A DNA stretch of 64,000 bases from Ilyomonas sp965214235 (GCA_965214235.1 CBDCBH010000002.1:124001-188000); one strand, 5' to 3'. Counted from the stretch's first letter, positions 1-9,390 are shown. The notes: a model not told the origin generated them from the letters alone. Numbers and translations: made by a program.

Positions 1-1
1 T

Positions 2-1057
2 TTGGCAGGTGAGAAGTTATGGCCTACACAACCCATTCCGCAAAAGCCCGCGCCGTTTGTACGGCAGGCATTAACGCAGCAAGATGTAAATCCAAACTTA
101 TCGAAGAAAGAATACGATTCGGTAAAACAATTGTTGGGTGTTGTTCATACCGGCAGAATGTTTATGCCGCAATCAAAAACCGGAACCATTATTTTTCCGG
201 GTTTTGATGGTGGTGCTGAATATGGCGGACCTGCCGTTGACCCTGAGACCGGCGTTTTATATACCAACGATAACCAGATGGCGTGGATACTGCAAATGTT
301 TGACATTAACCCTGCCGAGCATGAGGAAACATTTGCGCAGGCAGGCCCTCGTTTGTACAAAGCCAACTGCATGGCTTGCCACGGACCGGATAGACAGGGC
401 GGCGGCAATTATCCTTCCATTGTAAACATCAATCAAAAACTAAATAAAGACCAGTTTATCTCTTTCATCAATGTTGGCAGAAGAATGATGCCCGCATTTC
501 AATATTTACCTGAAATAGACAAAGAAGCCATCGCATCATATGTGTTGAATTTGAAAAATGAGCAAAACCAAAAGTATCAATCGAAGCTTACGGCAGTTGA
601 CTCATTTAGAGCATTGCCTTACGAAATTTCGGGTTACAATAAATTTTATACAAGGAGCGGGCAGCCGGGTTTGTCGCCACCCTGGGGTGTGTTGAATGCG
701 ATTGATTTGAACAGCGGAGAATACCAGTGGAAACAGCCGTTTGGTGAAAACCAATTTACCGGAGCTCCTGCCAACACAGGCTGCGAAAACTATGGCGGAC
801 CCGTAGTTACAAGGGGCGGTTTGTTATTAATAGGTGCCACAAAAGATGGTATGTTCAGAGCTTATAACAAACGAACCGGCAAATTGTTATGGCAAACAAA
901 ATTGCCGGCTGCTGCGTTTGCCACACCAGCCACTTACGGGGTAAATGGAAAACAGTTTATAGTAATTGCCTGCGGTGGCGGAAAGCTGGGAACAAAGTCT
1001 GGCGATAGCTATGTGGCGTTTGCATTGCCGGAGAAAGCGCAGGCGGAAAAGCAATAA
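2..1057 (+). CDS. PQQ-dependent dehydrogenase with cytochrome c domain, C-terminal part
   Basis: The gene enters from the left edge already in frame, so only about 351 C-terminal residues are visible. A c-type haem motif CMACH lies at 368-382 (residues 123-127 of the visible part) in a typical small cytochrome c context. It is followed by beta-propeller sequence of the quinoprotein type, for example GGPVVTRGGLLLIGATKDG and the C-terminal GGGKLGTKSGDSYVAFALP. This order (propeller, inserted cytochrome c, last propeller blades) matches quinohaemoprotein glucose/alcohol dehydrogenases, which oxidise sugars or alcohols in the periplasm and pass electrons to the respiratory chain. The substrate cannot be told from this fragment. 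The N-terminus and any signal peptide lie outside the window. Confidence 0.85.
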   Translation: MAGEKLWPTQPIPQKPAPFVRQALTQQDVNPNLSKKEYDSVKQLLGVVHTGRMFMPQSKTGTIIFPGFDGGAEYGGPAVDPETGVLYTNDNQMAWILQMFDINPAEHEETFAQAGPRLYKANCMACHGPDRQGGGNYPSIVNINQKLNKDQFISFINVGRRMMPAFQYLPEIDKEAIASYVLNLKNEQNQKYQSKLTAVDSFRALPYEISGYNKFYTRSGQPGLSPPWGVLNAIDLNSGEYQWKQPFGENQFTGAPANTGCENYGGPVVTRGGLLLIGATKDGMFRAYNKRTGKLLWQTKLPAAAFATPATYGVNGKQFIVIACGGGKLGTKSGDSYVAFALPEKAQAEKQ

Positions 1058-1081
1058 ATGTTTGTATGATTTTGTTTTTAG

Positions 1082-1429
1082 ACAAACAGGCAGCTCCTAC
1101 GGAGCATGTTTGTTTTTGTACATTTTTTCGCTACAAACAGGTAGCTCCTACGGAGCATTAAGAAAATTTGTTTACGATTCTATCTACAAACAGGTAGCTC
1201 CTACGGAGCATGGAAAAATTTGATTACAATTCTATCTACAAACAGGAGCATAATAAAATTGGGCCGGAGGAAGTAAAAGCGTTGTAAATAAAAATATTAT
1301 TTGATCTTATTCTATCTATAAAAAAGGAGCATAATAAAATATGGCCGAAGGAAACAAAGGAGATTAAAAGAAATTTTTTTATGTGATTTATTTTTTGCTA
1401 CTACAAACAGGTAGCTCCCACGGAGCATG
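1082..1429 (+). repeat. REP-like hairpin repeats, forward array
   Basis: Four good copies of a unit reading CTACAAACAGGTAGCTCC then TACGGAGCAT lie at 1082-1107, 1131-1158, 1184-1211 and 1401-1429. Each contains the palindrome GCTCC-TAC-GGAGC, a 5-bp stem with a 3-nt loop; the last copy reads CAC in the loop. Two shortened copies at 1235-1251 and 1315-1332 keep only the outer parts and have lost one stem arm. All are in the same orientation, downstream of the quinoprotein gene. The arrangement beside a Y1-type transposase is that of REP elements and their RAYT. Confidence 0.8.
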
Positions 1430-1558
1430 GAAAAATTTAAATGCGTATGGTGGATATAACAGGAAGTTTCTTCAAAGCAATTGCATCATTTATTTTCTCC
1501 CAACAAATAGAAAATGATATATGATAAAGATATTTGAAGGTGTACACAAACTCATTCA

Positions 1559-1633
1559 GCTCCATAGGAGCTACCTGTTTGTAGTAAATATGTGCAAAAC
1601 CAAACCTGCTCCGTAGGAGCTGCCTGTTTGTAG
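1559..1633 (-). repeat. REP-like hairpin repeats, inverted pair
   Basis: Two copies of the same unit in the opposite orientation lie at 1559-1584 and 1608-1633, ending CTACCTGTTTGTAG and CTGCCTGTTTGTAG. A worn third copy ending CTACCTGTAAT is near 1663-1684, directly before the transposase gene. With the forward array to the left they form head-to-head clusters, the order expected for REP doublets. Confidence 0.75.
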
Positions 1634-1700
1634 CATTTGTAAGTTACACAATTTCATTTCTTGTGCCGTAGCCACTACCTGTAATAAATCAACGATTTCT

Positions 1701-2180
1701 ATGGCAAACACATACACTCAACTTTACATTCATTTTGTCTTCGCTGTAAAATACAGAGAGGCGGTTATCCATTCTTCATGGGAAGAAGAATTGCACAAAT
1801 ACATTACCGGTATTATTCAAAACAACGGTCATAAACTCATCGCCATTAATTCGGCCACAGATCATATTCATGCATTCATTGGTTTGAATCCAAAACAATC
1901 TATTTCAGAACTTATGAGATTGGTAAAAGGCGACAGTTCTGAATTGATCAATCGAAAAAAATTGACAAAAACAAAGTTTCAGTGGCAGGAAGGGTATGGC
2001 GCTTTCAGCAACAGTTATTCTCAAATCAATGATGTGGTGAAATACATCAACAATCAAAAAGAACATCACCATAAAAAAACTTTCCTCGAAGAATACAATA
2101 CCATGCTAAAAGCTTATGCCATTGCATACAACGAAAGTTATATTTTTCATGAACCATTGCAAGAGTCAATGGTTGGTTGA
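1701..2180 (+). CDS. IS200/IS605-like Y1 transposase (RAYT type)
   Basis: A 159-residue protein of the Y1 (HUH) transposase family that nicks and rejoins single-stranded DNA at hairpins. The HUH pair is in DHIHAFIG in the middle, and the catalytic tyrosine is the one in VVKYINNQKEHH near residue 112. The length is normal for the family and the frame is intact. No TnpB partner is present and there are no IS200-like end hairpins directly at the gene. Instead REP-like repeats sit upstream, which suggests a domesticated REP-associated transposase rather than a complete IS. It lies between the quinoprotein and GMC dehydrogenase genes, probably as an insertion into an older sugar-oxidation locus. 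Confidence 0.85.
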   Translation: MANTYTQLYIHFVFAVKYREAVIHSSWEEELHKYITGIIQNNGHKLIAINSATDHIHAFIGLNPKQSISELMRLVKGDSSELINRKKLTKTKFQWQEGYGAFSNSYSQINDVVKYINNQKEHHHKKTFLEEYNTMLKAYAIAYNESYIFHEPLQESMVG

Positions 2181-2209
2181 ATTGTATCACAACTAAATAA
2201 AATCAATAA

Positions 2210-3934
2210 ATGGGGTTCAATAACGATAGCAGCGGCCAAGTTGCCATCAACACCAATGGCATTGCACAACATACTTACGATGCCATAGTAATTGGCAGCG
2301 GTATTAGTGGTGGCTGGGCTGCTAAAGAACTATGCGAAAAAGGGTTAAAAACAATAGTGCTGGAACGTGGCAGAAACGTTGAGCACGTTAAAGATTATCC
2401 CACTGCTACCACCGATTTGTGGAAGTTTAAATATCGCAATTCGGCATTATCAAAAAAGACGTTGGATGAAAATCCGATTGCTGCGCGTTGCTATGCGTTT
2501 ACTGAAGCCACTGAACACTTTTTTGTAAAAGATAACGAGCACCCGTATGTGCAAGACAAGCCTTTCGATTGGATACGCGGTTACCAGGTAGGCGGCAAGA
2601 GTTTGATATGGGGAAGATGGACGCAACGCTGGAGCGACCTTGACTTTGAAGCCAATGCAAAAGAAGGCATAGGCGTGGATTGGGCGATCCGTTACAAAGA
2701 CATTGCGCCCTGGTATTCTTACGTTGAGAAATTTGTTGGCATTAGCGGAAACAGGGATGGCATTCCGCATTTGCCCGATGGCGAATTTATGCCGCCAATG
2801 GAACTTAACGCGCTGGAAAAACATCTTCAAAACAGCATAAAAGAAAACTATACCGACAGACAAGTAATTACTTCCCGAACGGCGAATATTACAAAAGGCA
2901 TTAACGGAAGAAGTCCTTGTCAATACCGTAATATGTGTGCGAGAGGTTGCCCGTATGGCGCTTATTTCAGTTCCAATTCTTCCACTCTGCCTGCGGCAAA
3001 AGCAACAGGCAACCTAACGCTGCAACCCTTTGCCATAGCGCATTCTATCATTTACGATGAAACATCGCAGAAAGCAAAAGGTGTACGTGTAATTGATGCA
3101 AATACAAAGCAAACAACAGAATATTTTGCGAAGATAATTTTCGTCAATGCAGGTACATTAAATACAACATTGCTTCTCCTCAATTCAACATCAAACCGTT
3201 TTCCGAATGGTTTTGGCAACGATAGCGGCGCGCTCGGTCATTACCTTATGGATCATAATTACCGGGGTCATATAGAAGGCGTATTTGAAGGTTTGCAGGA
3301 TGTGTATTATTATGGCAGAAAGCCCACTGGCGTTTATATTCCGCGCTTCCGGAATGTGGGCAATGATAAACGCACCGATTTCATTCGTGGCTATTCCATT
3401 GCAGCGGGCTGTTATCGTGCCACAGGCATTGAAACGAATGCAATAGGTGCGGCTTATAAAGAAGGCTTGAGCGAGGCTGGAAACTGGGGCATTTGGATGA
3501 ATGCAATGGGCGAATGTTTGCCTTATGAAGATAATAAAGTATGGCTTGATAAAGATAAGCGGGATGAATGGGGAATGCCGTTGCTGCACATTAGCAGCGA
3601 ATATAAAAGTAATGAAGCCATCATGCTGAAAGACGCACTGGCAGAGGCTTCCGGCATGTTAGAGAAAGCCGGCTTCACGAATATTGAAGCGTACGACAGC
3701 AAGCAGTCGCCAGGGTCAGACATTCACGAAATGGGAACTGCGCGCATGGGGAAAGACCCGAAGACATCGGTGTTGAACGGCAATAACCAGGTATGGGCAT
3801 CTCCAAACGTTTTTGTTACCGATGGCGCTTGTATGGCTTCCTCTGCATGTCAAAATCCATCGCTTACTTACATGGCATTAACGGCACGCGCCGCAAGTTT
3901 TGCAGTGAATGAATTAAAGAAAGGAAACCTGTAA
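2210..3934 (+). CDS. GMC family FAD oxidoreductase
   Basis: A 574-residue flavoprotein. The Rossmann FAD motif GSGISG is at residues 29-34, followed by the acidic end of the second strand (VLERG). A Cys-rich stretch CQYRNMCARGCPYGA lies in the middle, as in gluconate/fructose dehydrogenase large subunits. The C-terminus has the catalytic His (IHEMGTARMG) and Asn (CQNPSLTYMALTARA) of GMC enzymes. Such enzymes oxidise sugars, sugar acids or glycosides; in Bacteroidota they are often paired with a small gluconate-dehydrogenase subunit 3, which is not seen here. No Tat or Sec signal is obvious at this start. The substrate is unknown. The ATG at 2210 is 29 nt after the transposase stop. Confidence 0.85.
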   Translation: MGFNNDSSGQVAINTNGIAQHTYDAIVIGSGISGGWAAKELCEKGLKTIVLERGRNVEHVKDYPTATTDLWKFKYRNSALSKKTLDENPIAARCYAFTEATEHFFVKDNEHPYVQDKPFDWIRGYQVGGKSLIWGRWTQRWSDLDFEANAKEGIGVDWAIRYKDIAPWYSYVEKFVGISGNRDGIPHLPDGEFMPPMELNALEKHLQNSIKENYTDRQVITSRTANITKGINGRSPCQYRNMCARGCPYGAYFSSNSSTLPAAKATGNLTLQPFAIAHSIIYDETSQKAKGVRVIDANTKQTTEYFAKIIFVNAGTLNTTLLLLNSTSNRFPNGFGNDSGALGHYLMDHNYRGHIEGVFEGLQDVYYYGRKPTGVYIPRFRNVGNDKRTDFIRGYSIAAGCYRATGIETNAIGAAYKEGLSEAGNWGIWMNAMGECLPYEDNKVWLDKDKRDEWGMPLLHISSEYKSNEAIMLKDALAEASGMLEKAGFTNIEAYDSKQSPGSDIHEMGTARMGKDPKTSVLNGNNQVWASPNVFVTDGACMASSACQNPSLTYMALTARAASFAVNELKKGNL

Positions 3935-3979
3935 ACTTCATTTATCTTACTATATATTCCTTACTACAATTATTAATAA

Positions 3980-4912
3980 ATGATGCCATCGAAAATTACA
4001 GTGATTGGCAGTTCTAACACCGACATGGTGATTAAAACCCATACGCTTCCTTTGCCCGGACAAACCGTTTTAGGCGGCAGTTTTTTTATGAATGCCGGTG
4101 GTAAAGGCGCCAACCAGGCAGTAGCAGCCGCGCGCTTAAACGGTAACGTAACATTCATTGCAAAAGTGGGTAACGATGTGTTTGGAAAGAATGCAACAGA
4201 AAGTTTTGAAAAAGAAAACATCAATACCAAATATGTGTTTACAGATGATGCGAACGCTTCGGGTGTTGCCTTGATAACGGTAGATGCAAATGGTGAAAAT
4301 TGTATTGCTGTTGCATCGGGCGCAAACGCAACAGTAAGCATAGCTGATATAAATAAAGCAAAAGCTGCGATTGAAGAAGCAGACGTTATTTTAGTGCAGT
4401 TAGAAATCCCGTTGCCAACGGTTGAGTATGTGGTAACATTAGCTGCTCAATATAATAAAACGATCATTCTAAATCCCGCGCCGGCAGCGGCTTTGAGTGA
4501 TAATGCTTATACGAAATTATCTTTCTTTACTCCGAATGAAATTGAAGCGCAGTTATTAAGTGGCATTGCTGTGCTTGATGCTTCATCAGCCAAAGAAGCT
4601 GCGCATTATTTTATAAACAAAGGCGTGAAAAATGTAATCATCACCATGGGTAAAGAAGGCGTATTTTGGTGTGATAAAAACAAATGCAAAATTGTACCCT
4701 CACCTCTTGTAAATGCAATGGATACAACAGCAGCAGGCGATGTATTTAATGGAGCATTGGCAGTTGCTTTAGCCGAAGGAAAAGAGATAAAGGAAGCCAT
4801 CACATTTGCCAATTATTCGGCAGCTTTATCTGTTACAAAATTAGGCGCGCAGGCATCCGCACCGCATCGCGATCAGGTAGAAATGTTCCTGCAGTCATCA
4901 CCTCAATCATAA
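3980..4912 (+). CDS. rbsK: ribokinase
   Basis: A 310-residue PfkB-family sugar kinase. The N-terminal signature with GGKGANQAVAAARL binds the sugar. The C-terminal signature DTTAAGDVFNGA at residues 248-259 carries the catalytic Asp254 and the anion hole, and fits ribokinase better than fructokinase or adenosine kinase. It phosphorylates D-ribose to ribose 5-phosphate in the cytoplasm. The next two genes, 12 nt and about 1 kb downstream, encode a sugar transporter and an exported nucleoside hydrolase, so the ribose probably comes from nucleosides. Two ATGs are adjacent (3980 and 3983), so the exact start is uncertain by one codon. Confidence 0.9.
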   Translation: MMPSKITVIGSSNTDMVIKTHTLPLPGQTVLGGSFFMNAGGKGANQAVAAARLNGNVTFIAKVGNDVFGKNATESFEKENINTKYVFTDDANASGVALITVDANGENCIAVASGANATVSIADINKAKAAIEEADVILVQLEIPLPTVEYVVTLAAQYNKTIILNPAPAAALSDNAYTKLSFFTPNEIEAQLLSGIAVLDASSAKEAAHYFINKGVKNVIITMGKEGVFWCDKNKCKIVPSPLVNAMDTTAAGDVFNGALAVALAEGKEIKEAITFANYSAALSVTKLGAQASAPHRDQVEMFLQSSPQS

Positions 4913-4924
4913 TAAAAACAAACT

Positions 4925-5923
4925 ATGTTCATCATACAAAACTATAGTGCTGCGGTTTTCTTTTGCATCATTACTATGGTGTGCTGGGGCTCGTGGGCAA
5001 ACACGCAAAAGTTAGCTTTATCTACCTGGCGTTTTGAATTGTTTTACTGGGATTATGTGATTGGCATTTTGTTGCTGTCGTTGTTATTTGCATTCACGCT
5101 GGGCAGTTATGGTAATGCAGGAAGAAGTTTTATAAACGACTTACAGCAAGCTGCCGCAAGTAATATGGTAAGCGCGTTGGTGGGCGGTGTTGTTTTTAAT
5201 GCAGCTAACATTTTGTTGGGTGCCGCCATTACTATTGCAGGGCTTTCGGTTGCCTTTCCCATAGGTATTGGCATCGCTTTGATTTTGGGTGTATTTGTAA
5301 ATTATCTCGCTGCGCAAAAAGGCAATCCCGTCTTTTTGTTCAGCGGCGTTTTGCTGGTGATGATTGCCATTGTTTTAAATGCAATTGCTTACCGAAAAAA
5401 AGGAAACAGCAACGCTGTTACCACCAAAGGCATTCTTATTTCTATCGTGGCGGGTGTGCTGATGTCGTTCTTTTATCGCTTCATTGCAGCTTCGATGGAC
5501 ATTAATAATTTTGAGCAGCCAGCTGTTGGTAAGATGACGCCATATACGGCTGTGGTTATCTTTTCAATTGGTATTTTTATTTCTAATTTTTTATTCAATA
5601 CTATTATGATGCGCAAGCCCTTAAGTGGCGCGCCGGTGAGTTACAAACAATATTTTTCAGGCAATTTTAAAACGCATTGTATTGGCTTACTGGGTGGCAT
5701 TATATGGGGCGTTGGCAACTCTTTTAATCTGATTGCTTCCGACAAAGCCGGGCCTGCTATTTCGTATGGCTTAGGGCAAGGTGCAACGCTGGTAGCGGCT
5801 GCCTGGGGAGTATTTATCTGGAAAGAATTTTCGCCATTTACAACAACCACAAAGCAATTGATAACAGCTATGTTTTTGTTCTTCATTTTTGGTATCGGAT
5901 TACTTATTTATGCTGGTTTATAG
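4925..5923 (+). CDS. GRP/RhaT-like sugar transporter (DMT superfamily)
   Basis: A 332-residue, very hydrophobic protein with about ten predicted membrane helices, beginning with a helix containing MVCWGSWANTQK. This start and the repeated five-helix pattern are typical of glucose/ribose-porter and rhamnose-symporter relatives in the drug/metabolite transporter superfamily. It lies 12 nt behind ribokinase and ahead of a nucleoside hydrolase. That context suggests uptake of ribose (or another nucleoside-derived sugar) across the inner membrane. The substrate is an inference from context only. Confidence 0.75.
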   Translation: MFIIQNYSAAVFFCIITMVCWGSWANTQKLALSTWRFELFYWDYVIGILLLSLLFAFTLGSYGNAGRSFINDLQQAAASNMVSALVGGVVFNAANILLGAAITIAGLSVAFPIGIGIALILGVFVNYLAAQKGNPVFLFSGVLLVMIAIVLNAIAYRKKGNSNAVTTKGILISIVAGVLMSFFYRFIAASMDINNFEQPAVGKMTPYTAVVIFSIGIFISNFLFNTIMMRKPLSGAPVSYKQYFSGNFKTHCIGLLGGIIWGVGNSFNLIASDKAGPAISYGLGQGATLVAAAWGVFIWKEFSPFTTTTKQLITAMFLFFIFGIGLLIYAGL

Positions 5924-5994
5924 CGTTGCCGTATAAGTTGCAAAAACAAAAACATGTAAGTAAAAACATCATCGCTTGCGATTAAAACTTTTTT

Positions 5995-6978
5995 ATGAAA
6001 CAACTTATTGCAGTTTGTTTTTACTTCATTTTTATTCAATCGATGTTCGCACAAAAAACATCATCGCCAACACCCGTTATTTTTGATACGGATATGGGTC
6101 CGGATTATGATGATGCCGGCGCCATTACCCTTCTTCATGCGTTTGCAGACAGTGGAACCATAAACATATTAGCCACCATTGCAAGTACAAAATATGAAGG
6201 CGTTGCAGCGGTACTAAACGTTTTTAATACTTACTTCAAAAAGCCCAATTTGCCCATTGGCGTACCATCGGGGTATGCAGTTGAACAACGCGATTGGCAG
6301 CACTGGACAGATACGCTTATTGCCAACTATCCGCATCGAATAAAAAAGAACAGCGAAGCAGAGAATGCGGTAAGCTTATACAGAAAATTATTAGCAAAAC
6401 AAAAAGATAACAGCGTTACTATTATTACGGTTGGCTTCTTAACCAACATTGCTAATTTGCTTCAATCAAAGCCTGATGCTTATTCTCCTTTAAATGGTAT
6501 TGAACTGGTAAAAAAGAAAGTTAAGCAACTGGTGTCGATGGGAGGCAAATTCCCCGAAGGAAAAGAATTTAATGTGTTTAAAGATATTAAAGCTTCACAA
6601 TACGCATTCGCACATTTTCCAAAGCCTGTTGTATTTAGCGGTTTTGAAATTGGAAAAGAAATTAAATGCGGCTTGCCGCTCATTCATAACAATGCCATAC
6701 AAAACGATCCGGTAAAAGATGTGTTCCGGATTTCGATACCGCAAGCGAAGGAAGACAGCGCGGGAAGAATGAGTTGGGATGAAGTAACCACGCTGATTGC
6801 AATAACCGGATACAAGCCTTTTTATAACACACAGAAAGGAAACATTGTAATAGCTGATGACGGCAGCAATACATGGAATAACAAAGGCAAAAACCAGTTG
6901 TATTTAATTGATAAAAATTCTGCTTTATTGATGCAAAAAAAGATTGATGAATTGATGATGCATCAACCAGGAGAATGA
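5995..6978 (+). CDS. exported inosine/uridine-type nucleoside hydrolase
   Basis: A 327-residue protein with a Sec signal peptide (residues 1-19, ending MFA before QKTSS). Directly after it comes the calcium-binding nucleoside hydrolase motif, DTDMGPDYDD at residues 31-40. The family hydrolyses the N-glycosidic bond of ribonucleosides, giving ribose and a free base. The signal peptide places this one in the periplasm or outer-membrane lumen, unlike cytoplasmic enterobacterial members. With the transporter and ribokinase upstream it forms a short route: extracellular nucleoside to ribose, import, then ribose 5-phosphate. The frame is complete. It converges on the next gene with only 16 nt between and no evident terminator. 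Confidence 0.85.
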   Translation: MKQLIAVCFYFIFIQSMFAQKTSSPTPVIFDTDMGPDYDDAGAITLLHAFADSGTINILATIASTKYEGVAAVLNVFNTYFKKPNLPIGVPSGYAVEQRDWQHWTDTLIANYPHRIKKNSEAENAVSLYRKLLAKQKDNSVTIITVGFLTNIANLLQSKPDAYSPLNGIELVKKKVKQLVSMGGKFPEGKEFNVFKDIKASQYAFAHFPKPVVFSGFEIGKEIKCGLPLIHNNAIQNDPVKDVFRISIPQAKEDSAGRMSWDEVTTLIAITGYKPFYNTQKGNIVIADDGSNTWNNKGKNQLYLIDKNSALLMQKKIDELMMHQPGE

Positions 6979-6994
6979 TATGAGCTATAAAGAT

Positions 6995-8467
6995 CTATTC
7001 TGCCAAATGCTTGTTGATTAACTCGTATAGCTTGTTTCCATCACTGGCTCTGGGCGGATTAAAATCAATGTATTTCCCATTTCTATCAAGCAAAAAAAGC
7101 TGTGGTATTATTTCAATATTATATGCTTTTGTAAACGCTTCGCTACTACCCTTCCATAACAATAAACCTGGTGGTTTCACTTTTAAAATGCCATTTTTTA
7201 TCCACACCTGCCGCGATTGATCTACGGATACAGTTAGCAATTGGAAATCTTTATTGGCTTTTAGCTTTTGCTCAACTGCTTTCATGTAAGGCATCTCTGC
7301 CACGCAAGGTGCACACCAGCTCGCCCATACATCTATGAGAATGATTTTACCTTTAAAACTTTCTAATGAATACTTACGCCCTGCCGTATCCAACAGTAAA
7401 AAATCAGGAGCGTCTATTCCAACTAAGCGCGAATAAACAAGACTTTTCGTTTCCTTGTATTGCTTATTAAAATCCTTAAGAAAAGCTTTGTCATTGATCA
7501 TAGTTTCCAAGATGGCAATTGAAGAATCGCTAATCTTTGCTTCGCTAATACTTTCTTCTTTGTAATGAAAGAGTATCTCATATAAAACTTGTGAAGCAAT
7601 CAACTCCTTTAATTTGTTTTCAATATTTTTTGATTTGATATAATTGACAGCGTAGCTACCTAAATCCATCTCCTTGAACTGATTCGAGTCTGCGCTATTT
7701 AATGCATTTATATAACCGTTTCTAAAGAAATATTTCCAAAGTCGGTTATAAAATTCAAAATTCATATCAGCATAAGAAAAGCTAAGCGGCATGCGGGTTT
7801 CCACTTCATTTTGCCAAAAAACCCGCTGATTACCGGAACGAATTAAATGAGTGTAATCCATTGCTGCTAAAATTGAATAAGCATATGAATTCATGCTGTC
7901 TGCATTCATGAAACTATGCAGTGATTGGTAGTTTCGGCTTTGATCAATATTTTGTAAGAAAAATTTCTTTCGTAACGAATCAGAAAACTTTCTAAAGCTA
8001 TTAAGAACAGGCGCTAAAGAATCAATTGGTTGATTCCTCCTAACATTATTATCGAAATAGTTACCATAAACATTGCTCTTTGTTATTGTGTCTAAATAAT
8101 GATTGATAAAATAATCATCGCCTGTAACTGTAAATGTATTTTTAAACAAACTATCGTTTCCAGCATTAAAGCTAATATCCGATTTTGCATTTGTAGAAAC
8201 ATAAAGCCATTTATGATAAACATGGTACGTTATTAAAATATTCTTTGCATTAGCAAAATGGAAATTTTTGCTGAAAAGCTTATTCTTCTTTACAACCGCA
8301 CTGTCCTTTATAAAATTTATACCCGAATAATAATCGAAAAAAATAACACTATCGCCAGTTCCATTTTTAATATTTCCAGTAATTTTTTGAGCATCTGCGG
8401 CAATATGACAGAAGAAGAAAATATTGAATGCAAGCAATTTTGTAAAACAAATAAACCTATTGTTCAT
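6995..8467 (-). CDS. TlpA/ResA-like thioredoxin-fold lipoprotein-type oxidoreductase
   Basis: A 490-residue protein with a hydrophobic N-terminal signal (FFFCHIAADA). A long, poorly conserved middle follows, and the C-terminal 140 residues form a TlpA-like thioredoxin domain. The redox motif is WCAPC, with Cys385 and Cys388, in the usual context DVWASWCAPCVAEMP. Bacteroidota encode many such proteins with a DUF4369-like front part; they act as periplasmic disulfide reductases or isomerases, often in stress or cytochrome maturation. The partner is unknown. The gene is 32 nt upstream of cyanophycinase on the same strand but ordered after it, so the two may be cotranscribed. Confidence 0.8.
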   Translation of the reverse strand: MNNRFICFTKLLAFNIFFFCHIAADAQKITGNIKNGTGDSVIFFDYYSGINFIKDSAVVKKNKLFSKNFHFANAKNILITYHVYHKWLYVSTNAKSDISFNAGNDSLFKNTFTVTGDDYFINHYLDTITKSNVYGNYFDNNVRRNQPIDSLAPVLNSFRKFSDSLRKKFFLQNIDQSRNYQSLHSFMNADSMNSYAYSILAAMDYTHLIRSGNQRVFWQNEVETRMPLSFSYADMNFEFYNRLWKYFFRNGYINALNSADSNQFKEMDLGSYAVNYIKSKNIENKLKELIASQVLYEILFHYKEESISEAKISDSSIAILETMINDKAFLKDFNKQYKETKSLVYSRLVGIDAPDFLLLDTAGRKYSLESFKGKIILIDVWASWCAPCVAEMPYMKAVEQKLKANKDFQLLTVSVDQSRQVWIKNGILKVKPPGLLLWKGSSEAFTKAYNIEIIPQLFLLDRNGKYIDFNPPRASDGNKLYELINKHLAE

Positions 8468-8499
8468 AAAAACAATTGATTCATTAAATATACGGCAAC

Positions 8500-9390
8500 T
8501 TAAAACACATTCGCCATGTGCGGTGTGGTTTCTTTTCCCATCAGCTCAACAAATTTTCTTTCGCTGATAATGTAGCCGTTGCCACGCGCGCAAAAATGAA
8601 CACGTAGGTTTTCAATGCTCATCGGGTTGCCTTCCGGTATATCGGCAATGTTAGAATGGTTAATGTCGTGCCCGTCAATAATCACATTCAAGCCGCTGCC
8701 AATTACTTCCATATCATCGCCTTTGCTTAATATCATAGCCGTATCTTCTCCCAAGCCAACACCAATGCAACCGGGGTTAGAAGCCACTGCCTGCGCCAAT
8801 CTTACAAAACGACCGCGCTTTTCAAAATGCGAATCGAAAATTACTTTATCGGTAAAGCGCAAGCCCGTAGCCAGCTTTACTTCGCTTTTTAAATGCGCAC
8901 GAAACGGGTTGCCTTCGTATATCATAGTGCTGCCCATGCTCATGGCACCGGCAGAGGTTCCGGCAATTATAAATTCATCGGTAAAATAACGGTTGTGCAA
9001 TATTTTTAAAAATTCTGTGCCTCCGAAAGTAGCTGTCAGCCGCATTTGATTTCCACCTGTCAGCATGATGCCATCGCAACGCTCTAAACGATTCAGGTAC
9101 TCTTTTTTAACAGCGTCTTCCCGCGTGCGGATGTGCATTACACCCACATTCTTACAACCGATAACAGCAAAGGCTTTCAGGTAATTATCGCCTACTTCGG
9201 AAGGTATGGTAGATGCAGTTGTAATCACTTCAATGTGCTTATCGTTACCGCCAATTTCTTCTACAATACGGCGCAAAATTCCAAGCTCAAAAAAGTTAAG
9301 ATTGTTTTTATGAATATCGCCTCTTTCTGTTATTGTGCCTTTGTCTTCAGCACCACCAATGGCTATCAATTTTCCAGTCGGTATCAGCAT
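8500..9390 (-). CDS. cphB: cyanophycinase
   Basis: A serine peptidase of family S51 that splits cyanophycin (poly-Asp with Arg side chains) into beta-Asp-Arg dipeptides. The nucleophile elbow GTSAGAMSMG and the N-terminal GKLIAIGGAEDKG are characteristic. An upstream in-frame extension to 9447 begins with TTG and adds unconserved residues, so I chose the ATG at 9390, which gives about 296 residues starting MLIPTGKL. No signal peptide is seen with this start, so it should act on intracellular granules. It is divergent from cyanophycin synthetase, a common pairing for storage and release of nitrogen. Confidence 0.9.
   Translation of the reverse strand: MLIPTGKLIAIGGAEDKGTITERGDIHKNNLNFFELGILRRIVEEIGGNDKHIEVITTASTIPSEVGDNYLKAFAVIGCKNVGVMHIRTREDAVKKEYLNRLERCDGIMLTGGNQMRLTATFGGTEFLKILHNRYFTDEFIIAGTSAGAMSMGSTMIYEGNPFRAHLKSEVKLATGLRFTDKVIFDSHFEKRGRFVRLAQAVASNPGCIGVGLGEDTAMILSKGDDMEVIGSGLNVIIDGHDINHSNIADIPEGNPMSIENLRVHFCARGNGYIISERKFVELMGKETTPHMANVF

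Noticed and set aside
1082..1684. Spaced repeats that could suggest a CRISPR array
   Set aside because: The units are uneven in spacing, occur in both orientations, are internally palindromic and have no cas genes near; they fit REP elements beside a Y1 transposase.
2450..2923. Antisense frames opposite the GMC oxidoreductase gene
   Set aside because: The sense frame is intact and conserved along its length; the antisense products show no recognisable pattern.
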